Origin: an uncultured Actinoplanes sp.
GTDB lineage: Bacteria > Actinomycetota > Actinomycetes > Mycobacteriales > Micromonosporaceae
Direction: 5' to 3'
Assembly (NCBI GenBank): GCA_934667465.1
Contig: CAKUMG010000023.1
Location: forward strand, 1-17,813
DNA length: 17,813 bases
Shown here: positions 1 to 6,232 of the stretch, piece by piece
Numbering within the stretch: position 1 is the first letter of the stretch
Layout: every line of letters starts with the position of its first letter
The notes under the pieces: model-generated
The model's input: the letters and a program-made list of their open reading frames with translations, nothing else
What the model was told of the DNA's origin: nothing
Database searches by the model: none
Made by a program: the position numbers and the translations under genes

Positions 1-522
1 GCCCTGCACCGGGCCGCCCGAGGCCGGGTCGGCGTAGCCCTGCGTCGCGGCGGCGTTGGCGGCCAGCGCGGCGGCGTGGATGTCGGGAAGCCGGTTGGCG
101 CCGTTGCTGCCCTCGCGACCCGGCCCCCGCGTCGGCAGGCGCAGGTCACCGCGGCTCAGCTGGGCGACGAACCAGGCGGGGAGGTAGCCCTCGATCGGGA
201 GGCCGGGGTTGACGGCCATCCACCACTCGAGGTTGGGCCACGTCTCCGCGAGCTCGGGATAGGCCACCCGGCGCGCGGAGCCGGTGTAGTCGGCCAGGCA
301 CGCCTGCAGGGCCGCCGGGGACGTGAAGGCGAGAACGTGGGTGCGGCCACCGGTGCTCCACGTACCCCACCCGAGCGGCTCGAGGCCGGCCAGGGCGTCC
401 GCCGAGACGGGTAGCAGCAGGTCGATGCCGGAGAGGATGCGGAAGTAGGACTCCTGGTCGTCCGTGCGCAAGGCTTCCTGCATGGCGACTTCGGCATCCG
501 TTGCCGGCTCCCAGTGGGTCAC
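1..522 (-). CDS. SseB-domain protein of an ESX/type VII locus (partial, C-terminus off the left edge)
   Basis: The minus-strand frame stays open from a GTG at 520-522 to base 1, giving 174 codons with no stop. The start is supported by a purine-rich Shine-Dalgarno (GGGAGAGG) about 5 bases upstream. The N-terminal half resembles the SseB N-terminal domain family: a run near residues 55-75 reads GGRTHVLAFTSPAALQACL, the strand-helix pattern typical of that domain. A Trp-rich segment (WPNLEWWMAVNPGLPIEGYLP) follows. The last visible residues are Gly/Ala/Pro/Gln-rich, like the start of a disordered linker. SseB-domain proteins often sit beside WXG100 genes in actinomycetes, where their role is not settled; the placement downstream of two Esx genes fits that pattern. 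Family call from pattern recognition only. Confidence 0.7.
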   Translation of the reverse strand, partial: MTHWEPATDAEVAMQEALRTDDQESYFRILSGIDLLLPVSADALAGLEPLGWGTWSTGGRTHVLAFTSPAALQACLADYTGSARRVAYPELAETWPNLEWWMAVNPGLPIEGYLPAWFVAQLSRGDLRLPTRGPGREGSNGANRLPDIHAAALAANAAATQGYADPASGGPVQG

Positions 523-566
523 GTCCACCTCTCCCTTCCCGGCGAACGGGCCACCTCAACGCGTAC

Positions 567-594
567 AACCTACAAGGTCAGGCCCCGATCACAA
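567..594 (-). promoter_or_regulatory. Candidate promoter of the SseB-domain gene
   Basis: On the minus strand a TTGTGA (589-594) lies 16 bases upstream of a TAGGTT (567-572). The second hexamer fits the TANNNT -10 pattern of actinomycete vegetative promoters and the first matches TTGACA at four of six positions. Transcription would begin near 560 and leave a leader of about 38 bases including the ribosome-binding site. It would let the SseB gene be transcribed apart from the esx pair 449 bp upstream. Confidence 0.3.
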
Positions 595-871
595 TGGGCG
601 GCTGCACGCATACAGCAAACCGACCCCCGAACTGCGACATAAGTCGCGCACGGGCATCGTCCGATGACTTTAGGTAGTCGTGCGCTCGGGCGGTACAGCC
701 GAAAAGTTGATCACCATTCCCCCGGGCGGACCAGGGGCGGCGGCACCCACCGGGCTCAGTGGGTACGCGGCGAAAGATTACCGGGCGGAGTCCAGCCGCG
801 GCAGTGGCCGAACGCACCGGTCACCCCCGCCGAGCGTCGCTCCGCGCCAATGGCCGTCGCTGCTTTCTCAT

Positions 872-928
872 TGCGGCGCCTCAATGCCGTGCCGAGACGC
901 CGCATTGCCGCCGGCACCGTGGCGCCGC
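872..928. repeat. Cluster of mutually exclusive inverted repeats
   Basis: Three perfect inverted pairs share the same bases: TGCGGCG (872-878) with CGCCGCA (898-904), GCGGCGCC (873-880) with GGCGCCGC (921-928), and CAATGC (882-887) with GCATTG (902-907). On the minus-strand transcript they lie about 45 to 100 bases after the esx stop codon and could form alternative hairpins, as in an attenuator or terminator. In GC-rich DNA short pairs arise by chance, so a function is only possible. Confidence 0.35.
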
Positions 929-971
929 GGGAGAAAGAGCCGGGCGAAGGGGGATCGGACAGTCGGCCCGA

Positions 972-1268
972 TCAGGCCGAGAACCGCTTCTCCGCGCTGC
1001 CCTCGGTCGCCGCATAGTCCTGCGCGGCCTGGTCCACGGCCACCTTGATGCCGCGCAGGATGCCCTTGAGATCCTCGGACGCGGTGGTCCACTTCTGCTG
1101 GCGCGCCGCATAGGCCTGCTGCGCGCCGCCCTCCCACGTCGCGACCAGCGGCCGGGCCGCCGCCTCCAGCTCGGCGAGCTGGGACTCGAGCTCGTTGATC
1201 GCCTTCTGGATGTCGGCGCCCGCCTGGTTGAGGGCACCGAAGTTCACCCGGAGCAAACCGTCGGTCAT
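972..1268 (-). CDS. WXG100 family protein (Esx-type), 98 aa
   Basis: A 98-residue, mostly helical protein with the family hallmark WEG at residues 45-47, which forms the turn between the two helices of a WXG100 hairpin. Near the C-terminus Y85-A-A-T-E89 fits the YxxxD/E export signal of type VII substrates. Length is normal for the family. The ATG at 1266-1268 has a G-rich stretch just upstream. It lies 16 bp downstream of a second WXG100 gene, the arrangement of EsxA/EsxB-type pairs that form a heterodimer and are exported by the ESX machine. I cannot tell which partner corresponds to EsxA or EsxB. Confidence 0.9.
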   Translation of the reverse strand: MTDGLLRVNFGALNQAGADIQKAINELESQLAELEAAARPLVATWEGGAQQAYAARQQKWTTASEDLKGILRGIKVAVDQAAQDYAATEGSAEKRFSA

Positions 1269-1284
1269 CGTGCCGCCCCCCGCG

Positions 1285-1629
1285 TCAGTTCTCGAGCGGC
1301 AGGTATCCGCCGCCGGGGTTGGTGTTGGTGTTGGTGATGAGGCGGGCTGCCGACTCGTCGGTCGCCGTGTAGCCCGCGCCGGAGCTCTTGATCGCCTCGG
1401 CGGTCTCGGCCAGCGCGGCGTTGAGGTCGGAGAGATCCTTCTGGTATTGCCCCTTGACGGCCTCGAACGCGGTGCCGCCGCGGCCCACCCACGCGGTCTG
1501 CAGCACCGACAGCTCCGCCATCAGCGTGCTCAGCATGCTCGTCAACGACTGGTTGACCTGATCGAATTTGGTGGCGGTCTGCGCCATCACCGCGGCTTCC
1601 GCCTGCGTCTGTGCCATCCCGGACGTCAC
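1285..1629 (-). CDS. WXG100 family protein (Esx-type), 114 aa
   Basis: First gene of the esx pair. The WXG turn is WVG at residues 47-49 within helical sequence, and Y87-T-A-T-D91 matches the YxxxD/E export signal. The GTG start at 1627-1629 is preceded by GGAAGGAAG at good spacing; an internal ATG at codon 5 is the alternative, but it would be too far from that site. The C-terminal tail is unusual: about 20 residues after the signal, Asn/Thr- and Gly-rich (ITNTNTNPGGG), partly encoded by a six-base tandem repeat. It is divergent from eccE across a 290-bp intergenic region. Confidence 0.88.
   Translation of the reverse strand: MTSGMAQTQAEAAVMAQTATKFDQVNQSLTSMLSTLMAELSVLQTAWVGRGGTAFEAVKGQYQKDLSDLNAALAETAEAIKSSGAGYTATDESAARLITNTNTNPGGGYLPLEN
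1319..1336. repeat. Hexanucleotide tandem repeat (TTGGTG x3) in the esx gene
   Basis: Three exact copies of TTGGTG lie in the reading frame of the 114-aa WXG100 gene and produce alternating Asn-Thr residues near its C-terminus. A six-base unit changes tail length without shifting the frame. Confidence 0.6.
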
Positions 1630-1724
1630 CCCGCTTCCTTCCCTCGTACTGCCACGCCGGATCCCATGGAACGGACCGGCAGGTGCCGGCCGCCGGCGAC
1701 TTCGCCCGGTGCCGGATCGGCAGC

Positions 1725-1745
1725 CGGACCCGAGTCGCGGGTCCG
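1725..1745. promoter_or_regulatory. 21-bp perfect dyad between esx and eccE (candidate operator)
   Basis: CGGACCCG at 1725-1732 and CGGGTCCG at 1738-1745 are exact inverted copies separated by five bases (AGTCG). The dyad lies about 95 bp upstream of the esx start and about 175 bp upstream of the preferred eccE start, between the divergent genes. The size and symmetry suit a dimeric regulator; the regulator is unknown. Confidence 0.4.
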
Positions 1746-1803
1746 TGACTGGTGGCCGACCGTAGACGCCCGGACGCTGTCACGGTAACCCGCTCGGCGG
1801 CGC

Positions 1804-1841
1804 CTGTGGATATCGATGCACGTCAGGAAAGTTGTCCACAG
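1804..1841. promoter_or_regulatory. Inverted pair of DnaA-box-like sequences upstream of eccE
   Basis: TTGTCCACA at 1832-1840 matches the DnaA-box form favoured in GC-rich actinomycetes. TGTGGATAT at 1805-1813 is, on the other strand, ATATCCACA, one base from TTATCCACA. The cores form an inverted pair (CTGTGGA 1804-1810, TCCACAG 1835-1841) with a 24-bp spacer. It could be a DnaA-binding site or a dyad for another regulator of eccE. Confidence 0.4.
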
Positions 1842-1919
1842 CCCCTGCCCGCCGCGGCTCGAACTTCCTTACGATGGCTGCACGAGCAAATACGGCGAGC
1901 AATCGAAGGGTGGCTAAGC

Positions 1920-3887
1920 GTGACGACGCAGGTGGCACGCGATCGCGACCTTCCCCGCCTCGCCGGGCTCGGCCGGAGCCTGCCCCACTCTCCTGACCAC
2001 TATGTCCGGAAGAGGGAATTACCCGGCATTCGCACCGGCCAGGTGATAACCACTCAGGTCGCCGCCGTCCTCCTGCTCCTCGGCGCCGTCGGCGGCCCGC
2101 TCGCCCTCGGCTCGGCGCTCTTCGGCGCGATCGTCCTGCTGGCGCTCACCTGGCTGCGGCCGCGCGGCCGCTGGGCGTTCGAGTGGCTCGGCACAGCCCT
2201 GCGCTTCTCCACCCGGGACCGGGCCGCCGCCCTCGCCTTCCCCGTCGAACCCGCGACCCTGGCCACCACCCCGGCCGGCGTGCTCACCGACGCCCACGGC
2301 ATGACCGCCGTGCTCGAGCTGGGCAACCCCGCGAGCCTGCTCGCAACCGACGACCCGGCGGGCACGCCGTCCCCGCTCGCCCTCCTGCCGCCGGCCGAGC
2401 CCGGCCATCCGCCCTGCCGTCTCCAGCTGCTCGTGACGACGGCCGCCGCTCTCCCACCCCGGTCCGGCGCCGATCTCGCCGCCGTGTCCTACCACCAGCT
2501 GACCGGAGGCCGCCTGCCCTGCCGGGGCGGGTCGCTGCTGGCCGTCCGCGTCGAGCGCACCGACGGCCGGTCCGACGAGGAGCTGCGCACCGCGCTCGCC
2601 GGCGTCGTCCGGAGGCTGCTCGCCCGCACCGGCCCGGCACGCCCGCTCGCCGAGCCCGGCCTGACCGGGGCGCTCGCCGAGCTCACCGGCGGCACCGGGC
2701 CCACCCGCGAGACGTGGGCCGCCCTCCGGATCGGGCGGACGACTCAGACGACCTTCCGGCTCACCCGCTGGCCCGCGGACTCCGCGCGGCTCGTGACCCG
2801 CCTGCTGGCCCTGCCTGCGGCAGCGACGACGGTCGCGCTGGGCGCAGGGCCGGCCTCCCCCCGCCGTACGGGCACCACCGCCGACCTGACGATCCGCCTG
2901 AGCGCCCCGGATCCCGCGGCACTGGCCCACGCCGTCCACGCACTGCACGCGCTCCTCGCCGACGAGGGAGCCGCCGCCCGGCGCCTCGACGGCGACCACC
3001 GCGACGGACTGACCGCCACGCTGCCCCTGGCACTCCCGATCGCCCCGGCACTGCCCGGGCACCCGGGCGGCAAGCCCCTCCCCGCCGCCCGGGCCGACGA
3101 CCTGGAGCGGCTCGACGTGCCCCTGGGCACCTCCGGCGTCATGATCGGCCGCAACAGGCACGGCGACCCCGTGCTCCTCCGCCTCTTCCGGAGCGAGCCC
3201 ACCCGGCTCCTCCTGGTCGGTGGCCTCCCGTGCGCCCAGCTGCTGGCCCTGCGCGCCCTGGCCGTCGGCGCCGAAGTGCTCGTCCGGACCGACCGCCCCC
3301 ACGCCTGGGAACCCTTCGTCCGCAACCTCGGACCCCACTCCGGCCCGCTCACCCTGACCACCGCGCCCCGGCCCGCGCTCTCCCCGGGCCCGCCGCCCGC
3401 CACCACGGACCCGCCCGAAGCCCACGCCGAACCGCTGCGGGCCCTCCACCAGCGACCGGCAGCCACCCCACGACCAGCGACGACCGAGCCCCCACCCCCG
3501 CCCCCGCGAACGAGCCGCCCGGAAGCCCCCTACCTGCTCGTCATCGACGACGACCGAGGCGGCAACGACCCGACCGGCAGCGGCGACCCCCTCCCGGAGA
3601 CCCGCACCACGGTCGTGATCCGCGACGGCTTCCGCCAGGGCGACGTCGACCAGGCGACCCGCGCCGACCTGCTCCTCGTCCAGTCGCTGAGCAGCGCGGA
3701 AGCGGGAATGCTGGGCACCGCCCTCGGCCTCGGCGACACCGCCGGCTGGCTGACCAGGATCCGCCCCGACATGCTCGCCGTCATCAACCGCCGGGCCGTC
3801 CGCTGGGCGGCGGTCACCCCCACCCCCGTCGAGCAGCGCCTGATCGGCCCCCTCACCCGCATCCCCGCCCGAAGCGACCGGGGATGA
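1920..3887 (+). CDS. eccE: Type VII secretion protein EccE
   Basis: The product is a membrane subunit of the ESX (type VII) secretion complex. Residues about 42-79 form two adjacent transmembrane segments, followed by the motif-like RPRGRWAFEWLGTALRF that begins the soluble EccE domain. A Pro-rich linker occupies about residues 483-535, and the C-terminal 120 residues form a further Asp-rich, Rossmann-like section of unclear function. The frame opens earlier, at a GTG at 1752, but the GTG at 1920 is preferred: it has AAGGGTGG six bases upstream, and residues before it show no EccE character. At 655 residues it is longer than mycobacterial EccE (roughly 400-460). It is divergent from two WXG100 genes; other ESX core genes must lie outside the window. 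Confidence 0.8.
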   Translation: MTTQVARDRDLPRLAGLGRSLPHSPDHYVRKRELPGIRTGQVITTQVAAVLLLLGAVGGPLALGSALFGAIVLLALTWLRPRGRWAFEWLGTALRFSTRDRAAALAFPVEPATLATTPAGVLTDAHGMTAVLELGNPASLLATDDPAGTPSPLALLPPAEPGHPPCRLQLLVTTAAALPPRSGADLAAVSYHQLTGGRLPCRGGSLLAVRVERTDGRSDEELRTALAGVVRRLLARTGPARPLAEPGLTGALAELTGGTGPTRETWAALRIGRTTQTTFRLTRWPADSARLVTRLLALPAAATTVALGAGPASPRRTGTTADLTIRLSAPDPAALAHAVHALHALLADEGAAARRLDGDHRDGLTATLPLALPIAPALPGHPGGKPLPAARADDLERLDVPLGTSGVMIGRNRHGDPVLLRLFRSEPTRLLLVGGLPCAQLLALRALAVGAEVLVRTDRPHAWEPFVRNLGPHSGPLTLTTAPRPALSPGPPPATTDPPEAHAEPLRALHQRPAATPRPATTEPPPPPPRTSRPEAPYLLVIDDDRGGNDPTGSGDPLPETRTTVVIRDGFRQGDVDQATRADLLLVQSLSSAEAGMLGTALGLGDTAGWLTRIRPDMLAVINRRAVRWAAVTPTPVEQRLIGPLTRIPARSDRG

Positions 3888-3963
3888 CGACCATCGATCC
3901 ACCAACGGGTGTCCAGGGAGTGTCGTCGCAGATGGTGGCGTCGGCGTGGCACCATCGCGTGCC

Positions 3964-4350
3964 ATGGGAATCATCATCCGACTGGTCATCACGGCCGTGT
4001 CGCTGTGGCTCGCCACGGTGGTCATCGAGGGCATCCGGCTCGACACCGACTCGGTGCCCGGCCAGATCGGCACGCTGCTCGCCGTCGCGGTGATCTTCGG
4101 CGTCATCAACGCGGTGCTGCGCCCGATCATCAAGACCGTGGGCTGCGGCCTCTACGTGCTGACCCTCGGGCTGATCTCGCTGGTGGTCAACGGCCTGCTG
4201 TTCATGCTGACCAGCTGGATCGCCGGCCAGGTCGACCTGCCGTTCCACGTCGACGACTTCTGGCCCAGCGCCGTCCTCGGCGCCCTCCTCGTCGGCATCG
4301 TCAGCTGGGTCCTCAACATGCTCGTCCCGGACGGCAGCGACCGGGACTGA
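3964..4350 (+). CDS. Phage holin superfamily IV-type small membrane protein
   Basis: A 128-residue protein made almost entirely of four hydrophobic helices, starting IIIRLVITAVSLWLATVVIEG and including the conserved NAVLRPIIK loop after the second helix, which is characteristic of the family named after a mycobacteriophage four-helix holin. Chromosomal members are widespread in bacteria and their function is unknown; the holin name should not be taken as evidence of a prophage. The ATG at 3964 is chosen over an in-frame GTG at 3946 because the first helix starts directly after it. No good Shine-Dalgarno is visible for either. It begins 76 bp after eccE. Confidence 0.72.
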   Translation: MGIIIRLVITAVSLWLATVVIEGIRLDTDSVPGQIGTLLAVAVIFGVINAVLRPIIKTVGCGLYVLTLGLISLVVNGLLFMLTSWIAGQVDLPFHVDDFWPSAVLGALLVGIVSWVLNMLVPDGSDRD

Positions 4351-4411
4351 ATCGCTCGGCGCGCCGGCGGCCACACGGGCCGGGCTGCAGTGAAGTTCGA
4401 CATATGCAAGG

Positions 4412-4438
4412 ACCGTAAGGACAACCGGCCCTTACGGT
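4412..4438 (+). promoter_or_regulatory. 27-bp palindrome overlapping a candidate leaderless rarD promoter
   Basis: ACCGTAAGG (4412-4420) and CCTTACGGT (4430-4438) are exact inverted copies of nine bases with a nine-base spacer. The right arm contains TACGGT (4433-4438), a TANNNT -10 hexamer ending six bases before the rarD ATG at 4445, the spacing expected when transcription starts at the start codon. The left arm falls in the -35 region. The site therefore looks like an operator over a leaderless promoter. A stem-loop in a longer transcript that hides the GGTGA before the ATG is the other reading. Confidence 0.5.
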
Positions 4439-4444
4439 GAGCCC

Positions 4445-5392
4445 ATGGCCGAGGAACGCCGCGGATATCTCTACGGGCTGATCGCTTACATACTGTGGGG
4501 CGTCTTCCCGATCTACTTCAAGCTGCTCCAGCCCTCCTCCCCGCTGGAGATCCTCGCGCACCGGGTCGTCTGGTCCGTGGTCTTCATCGCGGTGCTGATC
4601 TCCACGATCCGCAGCTGGCGCTTCCTGCCCCGGCTGGTGCGCAACAAGCGGCTCTTCGGCGGCGCCGTCCTCGCCGCCCTGCTCATCGGCGTGAACTGGG
4701 CGACGTACATCTACGGCGTCAACGACGACCGGGTCGTCGAGACCGCGCTCGGCTACTTCATCACGCCGCTGGTGGTCGTGCTGCTCGGCGTGACCGTGCA
4801 GGGTGAGCGGCTGCGGGTGTGGCAGTGGATCGCGGTCGGTGTCGGTGCGGCCGCCGTCGCCGTACTGACCGTCGACTACGGGCACCTGCCGTACATCGCG
4901 CTGATCCTGGCGGCGAGCTTCGGCACGTACGGGCTGATCAAGAAGCGGCTCGCGCTGCCGCCCGCGGAGGGGCTGTTCGTGGAGTCCGGGGTGCTGGCGA
5001 TCCCGGGCGCCGCCTACCTGGTGTGGCTCAGCTTCGCCGGTCAGGCCGAGTTCGGGCACGTCTCGGGCGTGCACACGGCGCTGATGCTGCTGTCGGGCGT
5101 CGCGACCGCCGTGCCGCTGATGCTCTTCGCCTCGGCGGCCAACCGGGTCCCGCTCGTGGGCATCGGGATCCTGCAGTACATTGCGCCGATCCTGCAGCTG
5201 GCCTTCGGCGTGCTGCTCTTCCACGAGCCGATGCCCGCGCCGCGGCTGGCCGGCTTCGCGCTGGTGTGGGTGGCGCTGATCATCTTCACCGTCGACGGCC
5301 TGCGGGCCGCCAGGAGGAACAAGGTACAGAGGACGGTGGCCGACGCCGCGGCCGCCACCGCGGAGCCGGCCACCGCCCTGCCGCCACGCTGA
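4445..5392 (+). CDS. rarD: EamA-family transporter RarD
   Basis: A 315-residue inner-membrane protein with about ten hydrophobic helices arranged as two EamA repeats. Family-typical stretches are GLIAYILWGVFPIYFKLL at the N-terminus, EILAHRVVWS, NWATYIYGVN, and GILQYIAPILQLAFGVLLF near residues 240-260, which together identify the RarD subgroup of the drug/metabolite transporter superfamily. RarD proteins are associated with chloramphenicol sensitivity in Pseudomonas, but the natural substrate is unknown. The last 30 residues are an Ala/Thr-rich cytoplasmic tail. It stands alone, preceded by a palindromic promoter region and convergent with rslA. Confidence 0.88.
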   Translation: MAEERRGYLYGLIAYILWGVFPIYFKLLQPSSPLEILAHRVVWSVVFIAVLISTIRSWRFLPRLVRNKRLFGGAVLAALLIGVNWATYIYGVNDDRVVETALGYFITPLVVVLLGVTVQGERLRVWQWIAVGVGAAAVAVLTVDYGHLPYIALILAASFGTYGLIKKRLALPPAEGLFVESGVLAIPGAAYLVWLSFAGQAEFGHVSGVHTALMLLSGVATAVPLMLFASAANRVPLVGIGILQYIAPILQLAFGVLLFHEPMPAPRLAGFALVWVALIIFTVDGLRAARRNKVQRTVADAAAATAEPATALPPR

Positions 5393-5438
5393 CGGCCGAG
5401 GCCGCCCGCGGGACGTGAACCCCCCGACGAGCCGTCAG
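5389..5438. terminator. Candidate bidirectional terminator between rarD and rslA
   Basis: CTGACGGC (5389-5396) and GCCGTCAG (5431-5438) are exact inverted copies and each contains the stop codon of one convergent gene. The 34 bases between them hold smaller GC-rich pairings (GGCC-GA-GGCC, CCCGCGGG). There is no T-tract, as is usual for terminators in GC-rich actinomycetes. Confidence 0.4.
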
Positions 5439-6232
5439 GGGACGTCGTACTGGAGCAGGGTGCTGCCGTCGTTGCGCACCAGCGCCAGCCGGGAGAGCAC
5501 CCCGTCCGTGAAGTGCGTGACCCCGGACATGCTGAACTCCTTGCCCGGCGAGGCGATCCACGAGCCGAGCTGCTCGCTCTCCTCGTCGGGGCCGTAGGCC
5601 ATCAGCCGGATCGTGTAGGGCCGCGATTCGGAGTCCTCGCTGCTGTAGGCGCAGAGCAGGTTGACCCGGGTCCCGCCGGGCGCCCCGGCGAGGTTGATCC
5701 GCGCGGTCACCGGCACCCGCTCGTCCCGCGGCGTCATCGAGATCGTCGGCCCCTCGCCCTGACCCTGCCCAGCGGGCACGGAAGACGCCTGCCCAGCGGG
5801 CACGGGAGACGCGGAAGACGCCTGGGCGCCGGGCGCGGCAGGAGACTGGGCGGCGGGCGGCGAAGCGCCACGGTCCATCCAGAAGACGGCACCGATCCCG
5901 GCCACGAGCGCCAGACACGCCGCGGCCAGCGCCGTGCCCGTCACCCGCCACCGCATCCGGCTGCGCTCCGACCGCCGGGTCGACCGCGCGGCCGTGACCA
6001 GTTCCGGGGTGGTGGCGCGGCGCCGCGGGGCCGCGGGCGGCGTGGTGCTCATCAGCCGCTCGAAGTCGGTGGCGTCGAGGCGGCCGAGCAGCCCCGGCAG
6101 CACCGCGATGTCGGCCACCGCCTCGCGGCAGAACGAGCAGGTGGCGAGGTGCCGCTCGTAGGCGACACGCTCGGCCGGGGAGAGGGCGCCGAGGACGTAG
6201 GCGCCGTCGTCGTGCTCGTGCTCGCACCTCAT
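5435..6232 (-). CDS. rslA: RslA-type zinc-binding membrane anti-sigma factor
   Basis: A 265-residue membrane protein that should hold its partner sigma factor inactive. The N-terminal domain carries the zinc anti-sigma motif H28-x3-C32-x2-C35 within DGAYVLGALSPAERVAYERH, with Cys3/His5/His7 as possible further ligands. One transmembrane helix spans about residues 97-119. The extracytoplasmic part starts with a Pro/Ala/Ser/Gln-rich linker containing an eight-residue tandem repeat and ends in a domain that, from memory, resembles the C-terminal domain of Mycobacterium tuberculosis RslA (NLLC..., LGSWIASPG, LLQYDV). In that species RslA restrains SigL and responds to oxidation. The ATG (6230-6232) overlaps the sigma stop codon as ATGA, so translation is probably coupled. 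Orthology is inferred. Confidence 0.82.
   Translation of the reverse strand: MRCEHEHDDGAYVLGALSPAERVAYERHLATCSFCREAVADIAVLPGLLGRLDATDFERLMSTTPPAAPRRRATTPELVTAARSTRRSERSRMRWRVTGTALAAACLALVAGIGAVFWMDRGASPPAAQSPAAPGAQASSASPVPAGQASSVPAGQGQGEGPTISMTPRDERVPVTARINLAGAPGGTRVNLLCAYSSEDSESRPYTIRLMAYGPDEESEQLGSWIASPGKEFSMSGVTHFTDGVLSRLALVRNDGSTLLQYDVP
5764..5805. repeat. 24-bp-period direct repeat in the rslA linker
   Basis: An identical 18-base segment occurs at 5764-5781 and 5788-5805. The 24-base period equals eight codons and encodes two copies beginning PAGQ in the extracytoplasmic linker of the anti-sigma factor. Confidence 0.65.

Larger units (their letters stand above)
523..971. other. 449-bp gene-free stretch between the WXG100 gene and the SseB-domain gene
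   Basis: I see no credible gene here: the open frames on the plus strand show no family resemblance and read through the neighbouring genes. The stretch holds the candidate promoter at 567-594, a short dyad GCGAC-ATAA-GTCGC at 634-647, a cluster of overlapping inverted repeats at 872-928, and a 6-bp hairpin (TCGGCC/GGCCGA, 963-980) over the stop codon of the upstream esx gene. The length is large for this compact window. Confidence 0.6.

Noticed and set aside
664..1337. Plus-strand open frames in the gap next to the esx genes
   Set aside because: They run into the antisense of the WXG100 genes, lack ribosome-binding sites and have the Arg/Ala-rich composition of shadow frames.
2183..4093. 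636-codon plus-strand frame within eccE
   Set aside because: Arg/Pro-rich shadow of the eccE frame; the eccE frame has membrane helices and family features, this one has none.
2019..4133. 704-codon open frame on the minus strand opposite eccE
   Set aside because: It is antisense to eccE, has a Gly/Arg/Ala/Glu-rich composition typical of a GC-rich shadow frame, and shows no recognisable domain.
3964..4350. Reading the holin-type gene as evidence of a prophage
   Set aside because: No other phage gene is present, and chromosomal members of this four-helix family are common in bacteria.
5416..5442. A second TGAACC on the plus strand followed by CGTCGT, resembling a SigL promoter
   Set aside because: The spacer is about 21 bases, too long for the 16-18 of the class, and it would drive only antisense transcription of rslA.
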